A stretch of 49,637 nt of DNA from a bacterium. Its GTDB lineage: Bacteria; Oederibacteriota; CAKKQC01. The position numbers and the translations under genes were made by a program. Shown here one piece after another: positions 7,345 through 15,254 of this stretch (the first letter of the stretch is position 1; each line of letters begins with the position of its first letter). The DNA lies in the NCBI GenBank assembly GCA_919901855.1, contig CAKKQC010000018.1:12358-61994 (forward strand), written 5' to 3'. The notes beneath the pieces were generated by a model. That model was not told the DNA's origin, did no database searches, and saw nothing but the letters and a program-made list of their open reading frames with translations.

Positions 7345-7749
7345 CTACTTGACGGAGGGGCGGAGCGTGAACTCGCAGACGCCGTCGGGGTCCAGCTCCC
7401 AGGACACCTGGACCGTGGCGGTGACCTCCCACACGATGGAGATCAACTGACCGGCATAGCTCCACGGGGATTCCGGGAGCCGGCAGGAGAAGGGCCACTC
7501 GACCGTTTGGCCCGCCTCCACCGCCTGGCCGCCCTCCGGCATCGGCAGCTTCTCCTGCTTGCGGGGGCCGCGACTCGTATTGCCCTTCCCGCGGGTCGAC
7601 CAGTCGACGCGGACGTAGACGGCCCCGACGGTGACGCCGGGGTCGGGGGTGAACCTGACGTGGCCGGTCAAGGTGGCTCCGGGCTCGTAGGACGGGATGG
7701 CGCCGGCGGCGGCGCCGTCCAGGATGATCTCGACCATCCTCTTTCCCAT
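7345..7749 (-). CDS. Arrestin-like beta-sandwich protein, 134 aa
   Basis: The small soluble protein starts MGKRMVEIILDGAAAGAIPS and consists of predicted beta strands: GATLTGHVRFTPDPG, AVYVRVDWSTRG, WPFSCRLPESPWSYAGQLIS, then IVWEVTATVQVSWELDPDG. The order of a scaffold-setting strand, a polar loop, P-x-x-P-W-S-Y-x-G and W-x-V-x-A/V is that of arrestin-like domains such as Spo0M or Vps26 relatives. The match is by pattern only. The start is one base after the stop of the membrane-anchored gene upstream (7751-8338), whose C-terminal half has the same strand order, so they are likely paralogues made together. Confidence 0.7.
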   Translation of the reverse strand: MGKRMVEIILDGAAAGAIPSYEPGATLTGHVRFTPDPGVTVGAVYVRVDWSTRGKGNTSRGPRKQEKLPMPEGGQAVEAGQTVEWPFSCRLPESPWSYAGQLISIVWEVTATVQVSWELDPDGVCEFTLRPSVK

Positions 7750-7750
7750 G

Positions 7751-8338
7751 TCAGCGCTGGAGCCGGGGCTCGACTTCGAGCACGACCTCGCCCGAGTCGT
7801 CCGGCCACCGCTCCAGATCGAGGCGGGTTTCCACCCGCCACGTGAGCTGGTTGGACCCGAAGTCGAAGGAATGCATGGCCGTCGGGGGAATCCGGAACTG
7901 GGCCCCCACCGCGAGATCCTCCCCCGGCGCGAAGTCGCGGCCGGGCTTCTCGATCTCCTGGACCACGGTCTCGTGGATGTGGGTCGACTGGCTCTTCCCG
8001 CTGCCGCTCACGGCCCGCTCCTTGTACACGAGGCGGACGACGGCGCGATTCACGGTCACCTGGCCCCGGAACGACTGCCGCCAGACCACGTTCACCTCGC
8101 CGCCCACGGGCACCTTGAGGGGCGTCACCGCGATCTCGGCGGCCGCCACCTTCATGCGGACCAGGAAGAAGAAGAGGGTGAACGCGAAGACGACGACCAG
8201 GACGATGATGGCGAAGATCCAGAAGCCCCCCTGGCCGCTCTTCCAGCCCGTGTAGCCGAACCACGCGATGCCGGCAAGACACGCAAGCATGAGGAGGCCG
8301 CGGAAGACCTGCCCCGCCGAGCCCTTGTTCTCGTCCAT
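7751..8338 (-). CDS. Membrane-anchored arrestin-like protein, 195 aa
   Basis: Two hydrophobic helices (VFRGLLMLACLAGIAWFGYT, about residues 11-31, and FWIFAIIVLVVVFAFTLFFF, about 38-57) are followed by a soluble beta-sandwich. That domain includes VNVVWRQSFRGQVTVNRAVV, HIHETVVQEIEKPG, and FDFGSNQLTWRVETRLDLER. A short N-terminal MDENKGSAGQ precedes the membrane hairpin, so the sandwich probably faces the same side as both termini. A TATGAT box six bases before ATG 8338 fixes the start; longer open sequence upstream is not coding. One base separates its stop from the next arrestin-like gene. Function unknown; the fold assignment is inferred from strand pattern. Confidence 0.75.
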   Translation of the reverse strand: MDENKGSAGQVFRGLLMLACLAGIAWFGYTGWKSGQGGFWIFAIIVLVVVFAFTLFFFLVRMKVAAAEIAVTPLKVPVGGEVNVVWRQSFRGQVTVNRAVVRLVYKERAVSGSGKSQSTHIHETVVQEIEKPGRDFAPGEDLAVGAQFRIPPTAMHSFDFGSNQLTWRVETRLDLERWPDDSGEVVLEVEPRLQR

Positions 8339-8344
8339 TCGAGG

Positions 8345-8350
8345 ATCATA
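8345..8350 (-). promoter_or_regulatory. Candidate -10 element of the arrestin-like operon
   Basis: TATGAT on the minus strand, six bases before ATG 8338. An inverted repeat (CCCTT...AAGGG) lies just upstream. Confidence 0.5.
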
Positions 8351-8402
8351 CCCCCTTCCGGCGAAAGGGCGCGGCGCTACCCGCCCCGGAGGGACTTCCC
8401 GT

Positions 8403-9782
8403 CTACCGGACGGTGTTGGCGAACTTCTCCACCATCGCGCGGACGGCGGTGGCGACTTCCCTCTGGCTGGACAACTGCTGGGCCTGGTCCGAGAAGACGA
8501 TCCGCCCGGTCTCCACATCGACCGCCCTCAGGCTCAGGACGTAGGCGTCCATCAGCTTGCCGAAACTCCCAACGACCATGAGCTTCACGTTCAGGAGCTT
8601 GCCCAGCTTGACCGCGCATTCGGCGCTGGTGCAGCCCGTCTGCTGGAAGGCCTGCTCCGCGAGCACCTTGTCCATGTTCGCCTTCTCGACGACGTTGAAG
8701 GCGGGCTTCGACACGAGGTCGTTCCGGACCATGTCCGCGATGACGGCGGCGTCGCTGGCCGACACGCCCTGGGGCGTGAGCTCCGAAACGGCGACATTGA
8801 TCCGGATGGCCGGCGTCACGGCCGGCGCGGGCGCCGGCTGGGGCGTCGCCTCCGGCGCGGGGGGCGCCACCGCCATCTCGGCCGCCGACCGGCCGAACCC
8901 GTACGAGAAGCTCATCCGGTGGTTGAGCCCGATCACGTTGGTCACCGCCGCGTAGTCCAGCGAGACGCGGCCATAGACGACCGAGAAGCCGGCCGAGACC
9001 TGGAACCGGCCGTCCTGGTTCCTCTGTGCGCCGGCCCGCAGGCCTAACCGGTTCATGTACCACCATTCGGCGCCCAGCCCGGCGCGGTAGCCAAAGTCGA
9101 ACGGCTGGACGTACTCGGCTCCGACCAGCGCGCGCAGGCGCATCAGCCGGTATGCGAGGCCGAGCCGCGCTTCAGCCGGCAACATCTGGGCCTCGACGTC
9201 GCCCTGCGCCGGCCGCAGGCCGGGTCCGAGATTGCGGGCTGCTACCGCGACCCCGACCTCGCCCCACCGGCCCGTGGCCCCCACGTCGGCCGCCCCCGTC
9301 GTCGCCCGGTCCCCCGCGAGGTTGTCCGACACGCCCTTGACCAGCACGCCCGCCCTCAGCCAGGATCCACGCCAAGCGGCCACGACGCCGCCTGCGGTCA
9401 GCCCGCGGTCCAAGCTCGTCCCTATCTCGTCCCCGTTTGCGTTGACCTCGGCCATCCGGCTCGTGTACGTCACGGCCAGGGCCCCCACCGCCCAGCTCTG
9501 GTTGACGAGCCAGCCGGCGCCGACCCCCAGACCGTCGAGGTCGCCCCCGAACAGCGATCCGCCGGTCATCTGGACCGCGCCCCGCGTCGACTGGCCCGCG
9601 AGCAGGGCCGGATTACTCCAGGTCCGGAGGACGTCGGTGCTACCCACGCTCACCTGACCCATCCCGGCCTCCCGCACGCTCAGCGGCGCGTTCAGCAACA
9701 GGGCCCCCGTCATCGCCAGGGCCGGAGCGGAGAGGATAATCCAGCCTCCCGCCGCCGCGAGGACCCATCGCCGTCCGGTCAT
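8403..9782 (-). CDS. PorV/PorQ-like outer-membrane barrel fused to a CsgG/LpoB-like domain
   Basis: 459 residues. After a signal peptide come APLSVREAGMGQVSVGSTDV and TWSNPALLAG, the start signature of the PorV/PorQ (UPF0164-like) barrel family, then about 14 strands to residue 310. A Pro/Ala-rich linker (near 315-335) leads to a C-terminal domain (about 338-459) reading VAVSELTPQGVSASDAAVIA, FNVVEKANMDKVLAEQAFQQ, TGCTSAECAVKLGKLLNVKL. This is the CsgG/LpoB-like fold, with the paired-Cys GCTSAEC motif. The barrel should span the outer membrane and the tail should lie in the periplasm. ATG 9782 starts one base after the stop of the 1772-residue secreted protein, so the two are translationally coupled; I infer that the barrel serves that protein's export or anchoring. 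A close paralogue is at 24048-25475. Confidence 0.85.
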   Translation of the reverse strand: MTGRRWVLAAAGGWIILSAPALAMTGALLLNAPLSVREAGMGQVSVGSTDVLRTWSNPALLAGQSTRGAVQMTGGSLFGGDLDGLGVGAGWLVNQSWAVGALAVTYTSRMAEVNANGDEIGTSLDRGLTAGGVVAAWRGSWLRAGVLVKGVSDNLAGDRATTGAADVGATGRWGEVGVAVAARNLGPGLRPAQGDVEAQMLPAEARLGLAYRLMRLRALVGAEYVQPFDFGYRAGLGAEWWYMNRLGLRAGAQRNQDGRFQVSAGFSVVYGRVSLDYAAVTNVIGLNHRMSFSYGFGRSAAEMAVAPPAPEATPQPAPAPAVTPAIRINVAVSELTPQGVSASDAAVIADMVRNDLVSKPAFNVVEKANMDKVLAEQAFQQTGCTSAECAVKLGKLLNVKLMVVGSFGKLMDAYVLSLRAVDVETGRIVFSDQAQQLSSQREVATAVRAMVEKFANTVR

Positions 9783-9783
9783 G

Positions 9784-12700
9784 TCAGCGTTTCCTCTTCG
9801 ACACGATCATGAACTGCTTCCGGTCGCTGACTCCGCCGTCCCGGGCGAGCACCCAATAGAGGCCGTAGGCCAGATGCTTGCCGTGGTCGTCCCTGCCGTC
9901 GAGGTCCATGGCCGCGAGCCCGTCGCCGTCGAGATCGAGGTGCAGGGTCCGTACCAGCCGGACGCCCTCGTCAAAGATCTCGATGGTCACCCGTCCCCCG
10001 GCCTTCCCCCGCGCCGCGATCGAGAGCCGGCTCCCGGGGTCCGACCGATCCAGCACGTTGGGTCCGATCAGGATCGACTTCGGCTTGACCTTCACCAGGA
10101 GCGGTGGTGCCGGCGGCGCGGACGGGGGCGGCGCCAGAGATGACGGCGTCACGTAGGCCGCATGCACGGTGGACACAAAGGCAGACCCATCCCATCCGCC
10201 GACCGTGTAGATCGTGTTCCCGATCACGGCGGCCGCGAGCCCCTCGCACCCAGCCGGGAGGCTCGCCTTCGTCGTCCACGCATCCGCGGCCGGGTCGTAG
10301 GCTTCCACGGTGGACAGGACGCCGCCGTTCGAGCCTCCCATGGCGTAGATCGTGACATTCACGAAGACCACGGTCAGGCCGGACCGGGCGGTCGGCATGC
10401 TGGCCAGCGTCGTCCAACTGTCGGTGGCCGGGTCGTACACCTCCACGACGCCGGTGTCGCCCCCGTTGGCGCCGCCGATGGCGTAGATCCTGCCCCCGAC
10501 CACGACCGCGGACAGCCCCTCGCGCGCCGTCGGCATACCCGCCTTCGTCGTCCACGTGTTCGTCGCGGTGTCGTAGGCTTCCACGATCGTCAGGCCGCCG
10601 GTGCCGTTCTCCCCGCCGATCGCGTAGATCGTGCCCCCGATCACGACGGTGGCGAGATACTCTCGTGCCGTGGGCATGGCCGCTCTCGTGGTCCACGTGT
10701 TGGTCGCCGGATCGTAGGCTTCGACCACGGACAGGGCCCCGCCGCCCGCCCCGCCGCCGATCGCGTAGATCGTGCCCCCCACGGCCACAACGCCGAGGCC
10801 GTACCGCCCCGTGGGCAGGCTGGCCAGGGTCGCCCACGAGTCCGTGGCCGGGTCGTACGCCTCCGTCCTGGCATAGCCCGCCGCCCCGTCGTTCCCGCCG
10901 ACCACGTAGACCGTGCCGCCCACGACCGCGGTACCGGCATCCCGGCGCGCGGTCGGCATGGGCGCCTCCGGTGTCCAGAGCGGGTCCTGCGTGGCGACGA
11001 AGGTCCGGGTGGCCGACCCCTGGACCGCGACCGCCATCACGGCATCCGTGCCGGACGCGGTCGCGTTGAAGCCGACCATCCCGTTCCCCGACACGCTGTA
11101 CGTCCACGTGAACGTCGTCGAGCTCCCCGGGCCCAGCGTGACCGGTCCCGGAGGCAACGGCCCGGACTCGAGCACGACGAGACCGGCACCCGAAGTGAAT
11201 CCCATGGACGGCACCACGCCGTTCGCCGCGGCCGCCCCGGTATTCGAGATCGTCAGCCTCGCCGTGAACCACTGGCCCGTGCCGGCCGCCCCGGGGGCGA
11301 CGACGAGATTGGCCGTCAGCCGCGCGGCCGTCACCACGACGCCCGCCACGCGACGGCCCAGGATCGGCGAGCCCAGCATGGAGTCCATGCCGCCCGCCGT
11401 GACGGTAAAGCTCGCGACTCCACCGGCGGTGGCGGACAGGGTCCAAGCAAACGTCTGCGACGCGCCACCGTTCAGCGTGACCGGCCCCGCAGGCGTCGCC
11501 CCGCCTAGCACCACCAGCCCGGCCGGCGTGTTCACCTGCAACGCCGGCGTTACCCCGGTCGCGGCGTTCGACCCCGTGTTCGTGACCGTGAGCCAGGCTT
11601 GGATCCACTGCCCCGGGCTCACGACCGTGGACGACAACGAGAGAGACGTCGCGAGCCACGCCGACGGGGCAACCCGACGGACTCGGTGGCCGTCACGATC
11701 CGTGATGTAGAGGTTCCCGGATGCGTCCTGGTCAATTCCGGCAGGCAGATGCAGTAGCGCGGTGGTGGCGGGAATCCCGTCGCCGTTGTAGCCCTCGGTT
11801 CCGGTGCCTGCCGCAATGTAGATCAGCCCAGTGGCGGCATCCACCCTCCGAATCCGGTTCGCGAAATACTCCCCCACATAGAGGTTGCCGGCCGGGTCCA
11901 GATGAATGCCGCACGGAACATTCAACCCCGCAGTGGTGGCGGGAATCCCCTCGCCGTTGTACACCGTCGTCCCCGTCCCGGCCACCGTCGAGATCAGCCC
12001 GCTGACCGCATCCACCTTCCGGACGCGATGGTTCTGGCCGTCCGCAATGTAGAGGTTCCCCACGGCATCCAGGGCGACCCCGTTGGGCCAGTTGAGCTGC
12101 GCTGTGGTCGCGGCCACCCCATCGGTGTTGTACCCCCCCGTGCCCGTTCCGGCCACCGTCGAGATCAGCCCGCTCGCCAAGACCACCTTCCTGATGCGAT
12201 GGCTGGCATTGTCCGTAATGTAAAGGTTCCCCGAGAATATCGCGATGCCGCTCGGATACCTGAGCTGTGCGGCCGTCGCCAGGATCCCGTCCCCGTTGTA
12301 GCCATATGTTCCCGTCCCGGCCACCGTGGAGATCAACCCGGTGGTCGCGTCCACCTTCCGGATGCGATTGTTGTCGCGGTCCGCGATGAAGAGATTGCCC
12401 GCCGGGTCCAGGGCCACGCCATCGGTGCCCGACACGTTCGCGACGGTCGCGGAAATGCCGTCGCTGTTGTAGGCTCCCGTGCCCGTCCCGGCCACGGTCG
12501 AGATCAGCCCGCTGGCCACCGAGACTTTCCTGACACGATTGCCGAACCGCTCGGCGATGTAGCGGTTGCCGACCGAATCCACGGCGAAGCCCTCCGGTCC
12601 ATTGGTCTGTGCGGTCGTTGCGGGAATTCCGTCGCCGTTGTACCCCTTGCTGCCGGTGCCCGCCACCGTGGTGATGGTGCCACCCCAGGGATAGATCGAC

Positions 12701-15102
12701 GCACTCACCCGGGAGCCCAGGGTCGCCGTCGAAGAGGCCGTCACGCCTCCCATCACCGTCATCGTGAACGTCACGTTGCCGACGCCCACCGCGGAACACG
12801 TCCACGCGAACGTCACCCCGTCCCCGGGATTCAGCGTGACCGGCCCCGGTGGGACCGGCCCCGAGATCGGCCCCACCAGCCCCACGCCGGGGCCCGTCGC
12901 GAGTGCGGGCGTCACGTTCTGCGCCGCTTCCGCCCCCACGTTGGTGACCGTCATCGTGACCGTGATCCACTGGCCCCGCAGGGCCGGGCCGCTCACCTCC
13001 GTCGAGACGTCCATCACGCCGCCCCGGTAGGTCACGGCGTCCACCTCCGCGAAGTACGGCGTGACGAAATCGAAACCGCCGGCAACGTAGATCTTCCCGT
13101 TCAGTACCGCGCCGTAGGTGTCGATCCGGTCGGAGTAGAGGGACGCCTTGGTCGTCCACGTATTGGCGTTCGTGTCGTACTCCTCGACCGTCGGGTTGCG
13201 TCCGTCCCCCCCGATCACGTACACCCGGTCGTTCAGGGCGACCGCCACCGTGTCGGACCCGGCGGTCGGCATGTTCGTCAGCGTCCGCCATGAGCCCGCA
13301 TCCGGGTTGTATTCGTACGCGTATTGCGTGTTCCCGGCCACGTAGCCGCCGAACAGGTACATCTTCCCATTGACAGCGGTCCCGCTCGCGCATACGAAGT
13401 CCACCGGGGCGTCCGCCCTGGTGGCCCAGGTGTTCGCGGCAGGGTCGTATACCTCGACCTTCCGCGCCCCCCCCCGGCCGCCGATGACGTAGATCTTGCC
13501 CCCCACGACCGCTGACGCGCAGGCATCCCGGGCGGTCGGCATGCCCGCCCGGGTGGTCCAGGTGTTCGTCGCGGGATCGTAGGCCTCAACAACGGTTGTA
13601 TAGGGTGGGGTTTCCGAGCTCACCGTCCCCCCTCCGATGGCGTACAGCTTCCCGCCGACTGCTTCCGTCACCAGCCGCACACGCGCCGTAGGCATGCTCG
13701 CCTTCGTCGTCCACGTGTTCGAGGCGGGGTCGTAGGCCTCCACCGTTCCTAGGACGGCCGCGTCGGCTCCGCCGACGACGTAGAGCTTTCCGCTCAGACC
13801 GCAGACGCCGGGACTGACCCGGTCCGTCGGCATGTCGACCGCCCTGCCCCAGTCCAGGTCGCCGTCCGGGACGACGACCGGAGCGTACTTCCTCACCGCC
13901 CAGTTCTTGCCTTGGCCGGCCACGGCCTCGTACCCGACGACGACGATCGACCCGTCGGCGCCGTACGCAACCCCCCCGGCCGTGTCGTCCCCGTGCGCCG
14001 CACCATCGTATGTCATGGACCATTGCAGGACGCCTGCGGGGTTGTATCTGCGCACCAGCCAGTTCTTACCCTGTCCCAGGTCAGTCCTCGTCTCGTAACC
14101 GACGGCAACGATGGAGTTCTCCGCATCGACCGCGACATTGCGGTTACCCTCCAGCCCGTCGTCGCCGTTAGCCGGACTGTTGTAGGTGGCCAGCCACTGC
14201 GTCGCACCGGTGGCGCCGTATGTCTGGAGAAACCAGTTGCGGCTCTGCCCCAGGTCGCCGCGTATCTCAGAGCCGAGGCAGGCGATCGTCCCCGTCGAAT
14301 CGACCGCAACCCCCCCGTAGCCGTTCTCGTTGCCGGTCGACCGCGTCATGGTCCAGACCAGGTCACCGCCTGCCGTGTACTTCCTGACCGCCGAGATCAG
14401 TCCCGCGCCGCTCCAGTCGCCCACGTAGCCCGCCACGACGATATCCCCTGACGGATCGACCGCCACGCTCTGCGGATAGTCGTTGGAGCCATAGTTGTAT
14501 ACGTCGTGCCACACGATTGCGCCATCCAGTGGCGCGAACTTGATCACATGCCAGTCCCTGCCGGGGACGGCGGACATGCCCACCGCATAGACACTCCCGC
14601 TCGCGTCAACGGCGATATCGCAGGCGTTGTCCCAGCTGTTTCCGACGAGGTTACAGGTGACGCTCCACTGCAGGGTCCCCCCGGCATCCCACTTCATGAT
14701 CAACCAGTCGTAGGAATGCCCAATGTCGGACCGGTCGGAATTCGCCACGACGAAGATGTTCCCGCCGGCATCGATGGCGCTCCCGAGCCCATAGTCGCCG
14801 AAGTTTCCCGGTCCGTTGCTGCTTCGCGTCCACTGCAGGCTTCCGGCGGAATCGTACTTCCTGATAAGTATGTCGTTGCTGCGCCCGACGTCCGTGCGAT
14901 CCTCGGTGCCAACGACCACGATGCTCCCGTCGGGGGCGATGGCCACCCCGTTCGCCTGGTCGTCCAGGTTGCCGGGGCTGTTGTACGTTTGTTCCCAAGC
15001 CAGCGGGGGCGGCGGGGTGGCGGACGCGATACCGGCGACAAGAACCCCCAGCACGGTCGCGAGCGCCGCGAGGACGGGGAGCGGGGGCCGCCTTGTACTC
15101 AC
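9784..15102 (-). CDS. Giant secreted multi-propeller protein (SBBP, kelch, CARDB, NHL) with C-terminal sorting-like domain
   Basis: 1772 residues. A signal peptide (about 1-28) is followed by SBBP-type beta-propeller repeats (about 33-410; repeating D-LGQG-x-NW and G-x-I-VVVGYE units). Next come kelch propeller 1 (about 425-690; VEAYDPASNTWTTKASMPTA) and a CARDB/Ig domain (693-800). Then six NHL repeats (808-1147; GNLYIADGQNHRVRKV, ISTVAGTGTGGYNTDG), two more CARDB domains (1150-1365) and kelch propeller 2 (about 1374-1647) follow. The end is a FlgD-like beta-sandwich (1665-1772) closing YGLYWVLARDGG and KQFMIVSKRKR. The start is GTG 15102, 9 bases after TATAAT; longer frames upstream overlap the DinG gene. 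It is probably a surface adhesin or glycan-binding scaffold. The next gene encodes its PorV-like partner. Confidence 0.9.
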   Translation of the reverse strand: MSTRRPPLPVLAALATVLGVLVAGIASATPPPPLAWEQTYNSPGNLDDQANGVAIAPDGSIVVVGTEDRTDVGRSNDILIRKYDSAGSLQWTRSSNGPGNFGDYGLGSAIDAGGNIFVVANSDRSDIGHSYDWLIMKWDAGGTLQWSVTCNLVGNSWDNACDIAVDASGSVYAVGMSAVPGRDWHVIKFAPLDGAIVWHDVYNYGSNDYPQSVAVDPSGDIVVAGYVGDWSGAGLISAVRKYTAGGDLVWTMTRSTGNENGYGGVAVDSTGTIACLGSEIRGDLGQSRNWFLQTYGATGATQWLATYNSPANGDDGLEGNRNVAVDAENSIVAVGYETRTDLGQGKNWLVRRYNPAGVLQWSMTYDGAAHGDDTAGGVAYGADGSIVVVGYEAVAGQGKNWAVRKYAPVVVPDGDLDWGRAVDMPTDRVSPGVCGLSGKLYVVGGADAAVLGTVEAYDPASNTWTTKASMPTARVRLVTEAVGGKLYAIGGGTVSSETPPYTTVVEAYDPATNTWTTRAGMPTARDACASAVVGGKIYVIGGRGGARKVEVYDPAANTWATRADAPVDFVCASGTAVNGKMYLFGGYVAGNTQYAYEYNPDAGSWRTLTNMPTAGSDTVAVALNDRVYVIGGDGRNPTVEEYDTNANTWTTKASLYSDRIDTYGAVLNGKIYVAGGFDFVTPYFAEVDAVTYRGGVMDVSTEVSGPALRGQWITVTMTVTNVGAEAAQNVTPALATGPGVGLVGPISGPVPPGPVTLNPGDGVTFAWTCSAVGVGNVTFTMTVMGGVTASSTATLGSRVSASIYPWGGTITTVAGTGSKGYNGDGIPATTAQTNGPEGFAVDSVGNRYIAERFGNRVRKVSVASGLISTVAGTGTGAYNSDGISATVANVSGTDGVALDPAGNLFIADRDNNRIRKVDATTGLISTVAGTGTYGYNGDGILATAAQLRYPSGIAIFSGNLYITDNASHRIRKVVLASGLISTVAGTGTGGYNTDGVAATTAQLNWPNGVALDAVGNLYIADGQNHRVRKVDAVSGLISTVAGTGTTVYNGEGIPATTAGLNVPCGIHLDPAGNLYVGEYFANRIRRVDAATGLIYIAAGTGTEGYNGDGIPATTALLHLPAGIDQDASGNLYITDRDGHRVRRVAPSAWLATSLSLSSTVVSPGQWIQAWLTVTNTGSNAATGVTPALQVNTPAGLVVLGGATPAGPVTLNGGASQTFAWTLSATAGGVASFTVTAGGMDSMLGSPILGRRVAGVVVTAARLTANLVVAPGAAGTGQWFTARLTISNTGAAAANGVVPSMGFTSGAGLVVLESGPLPPGPVTLGPGSSTTFTWTYSVSGNGMVGFNATASGTDAVMAVAVQGSATRTFVATQDPLWTPEAPMPTARRDAGTAVVGGTVYVVGGNDGAAGYARTEAYDPATDSWATLASLPTGRYGLGVVAVGGTIYAIGGGAGGGALSVVEAYDPATNTWTTRAAMPTAREYLATVVIGGTIYAIGGENGTGGLTIVEAYDTATNTWTTKAGMPTAREGLSAVVVGGRIYAIGGANGGDTGVVEVYDPATDSWTTLASMPTARSGLTVVFVNVTIYAMGGSNGGVLSTVEAYDPAADAWTTKASLPAGCEGLAAAVIGNTIYTVGGWDGSAFVSTVHAAYVTPSSLAPPPSAPPAPPLLVKVKPKSILIGPNVLDRSDPGSRLSIAARGKAGGRVTIEIFDEGVRLVRTLHLDLDGDGLAAMDLDGRDDHGKHLAYGLYWVLARDGGVSDRKQFMIVSKRKR

Positions 15103-15111
15103 AGCTTCCGC

Positions 15112-15117
15112 ATTATA
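15112..15117 (-). promoter_or_regulatory. Consensus -10 TATAAT of the giant propeller protein operon
   Basis: TATAAT on the minus strand, nine bases before GTG 15102. Directly upstream, CCCCCC and GGGGGG (15118-15131) form an inverted repeat with a 2-base centre that could be an operator. No -35 match at 16-18 bases. Confidence 0.6.
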
Positions 15118-15148
15118 CCCCCCAAGGGGGGCCTGGACCCCTCCCCCG

Positions 15149-15180
15149 AAAAGGGCCATGACTCCCGGGAACATGGCCTT
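15149..15180 (-). terminator. Intrinsic terminator after dinG-like gene
   Basis: On the minus strand AAGGCCATG pairs with CATGGCCCTT (one bulged C) around an 11-base loop, and the right arm runs into CCCTTTT. It lies about 75 bases past the stop of the DinG-like gene and before the propeller-protein promoter, so it separates the two units. Confidence 0.5.
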
Positions 15181-15254
15181 GGCGGGCATGGGCCCGCCTT
15201 CACCAGTCTGGTCCCCGGAGGTCGCCAGGGAAGCCTCCAGACACGGGTCGCAGC

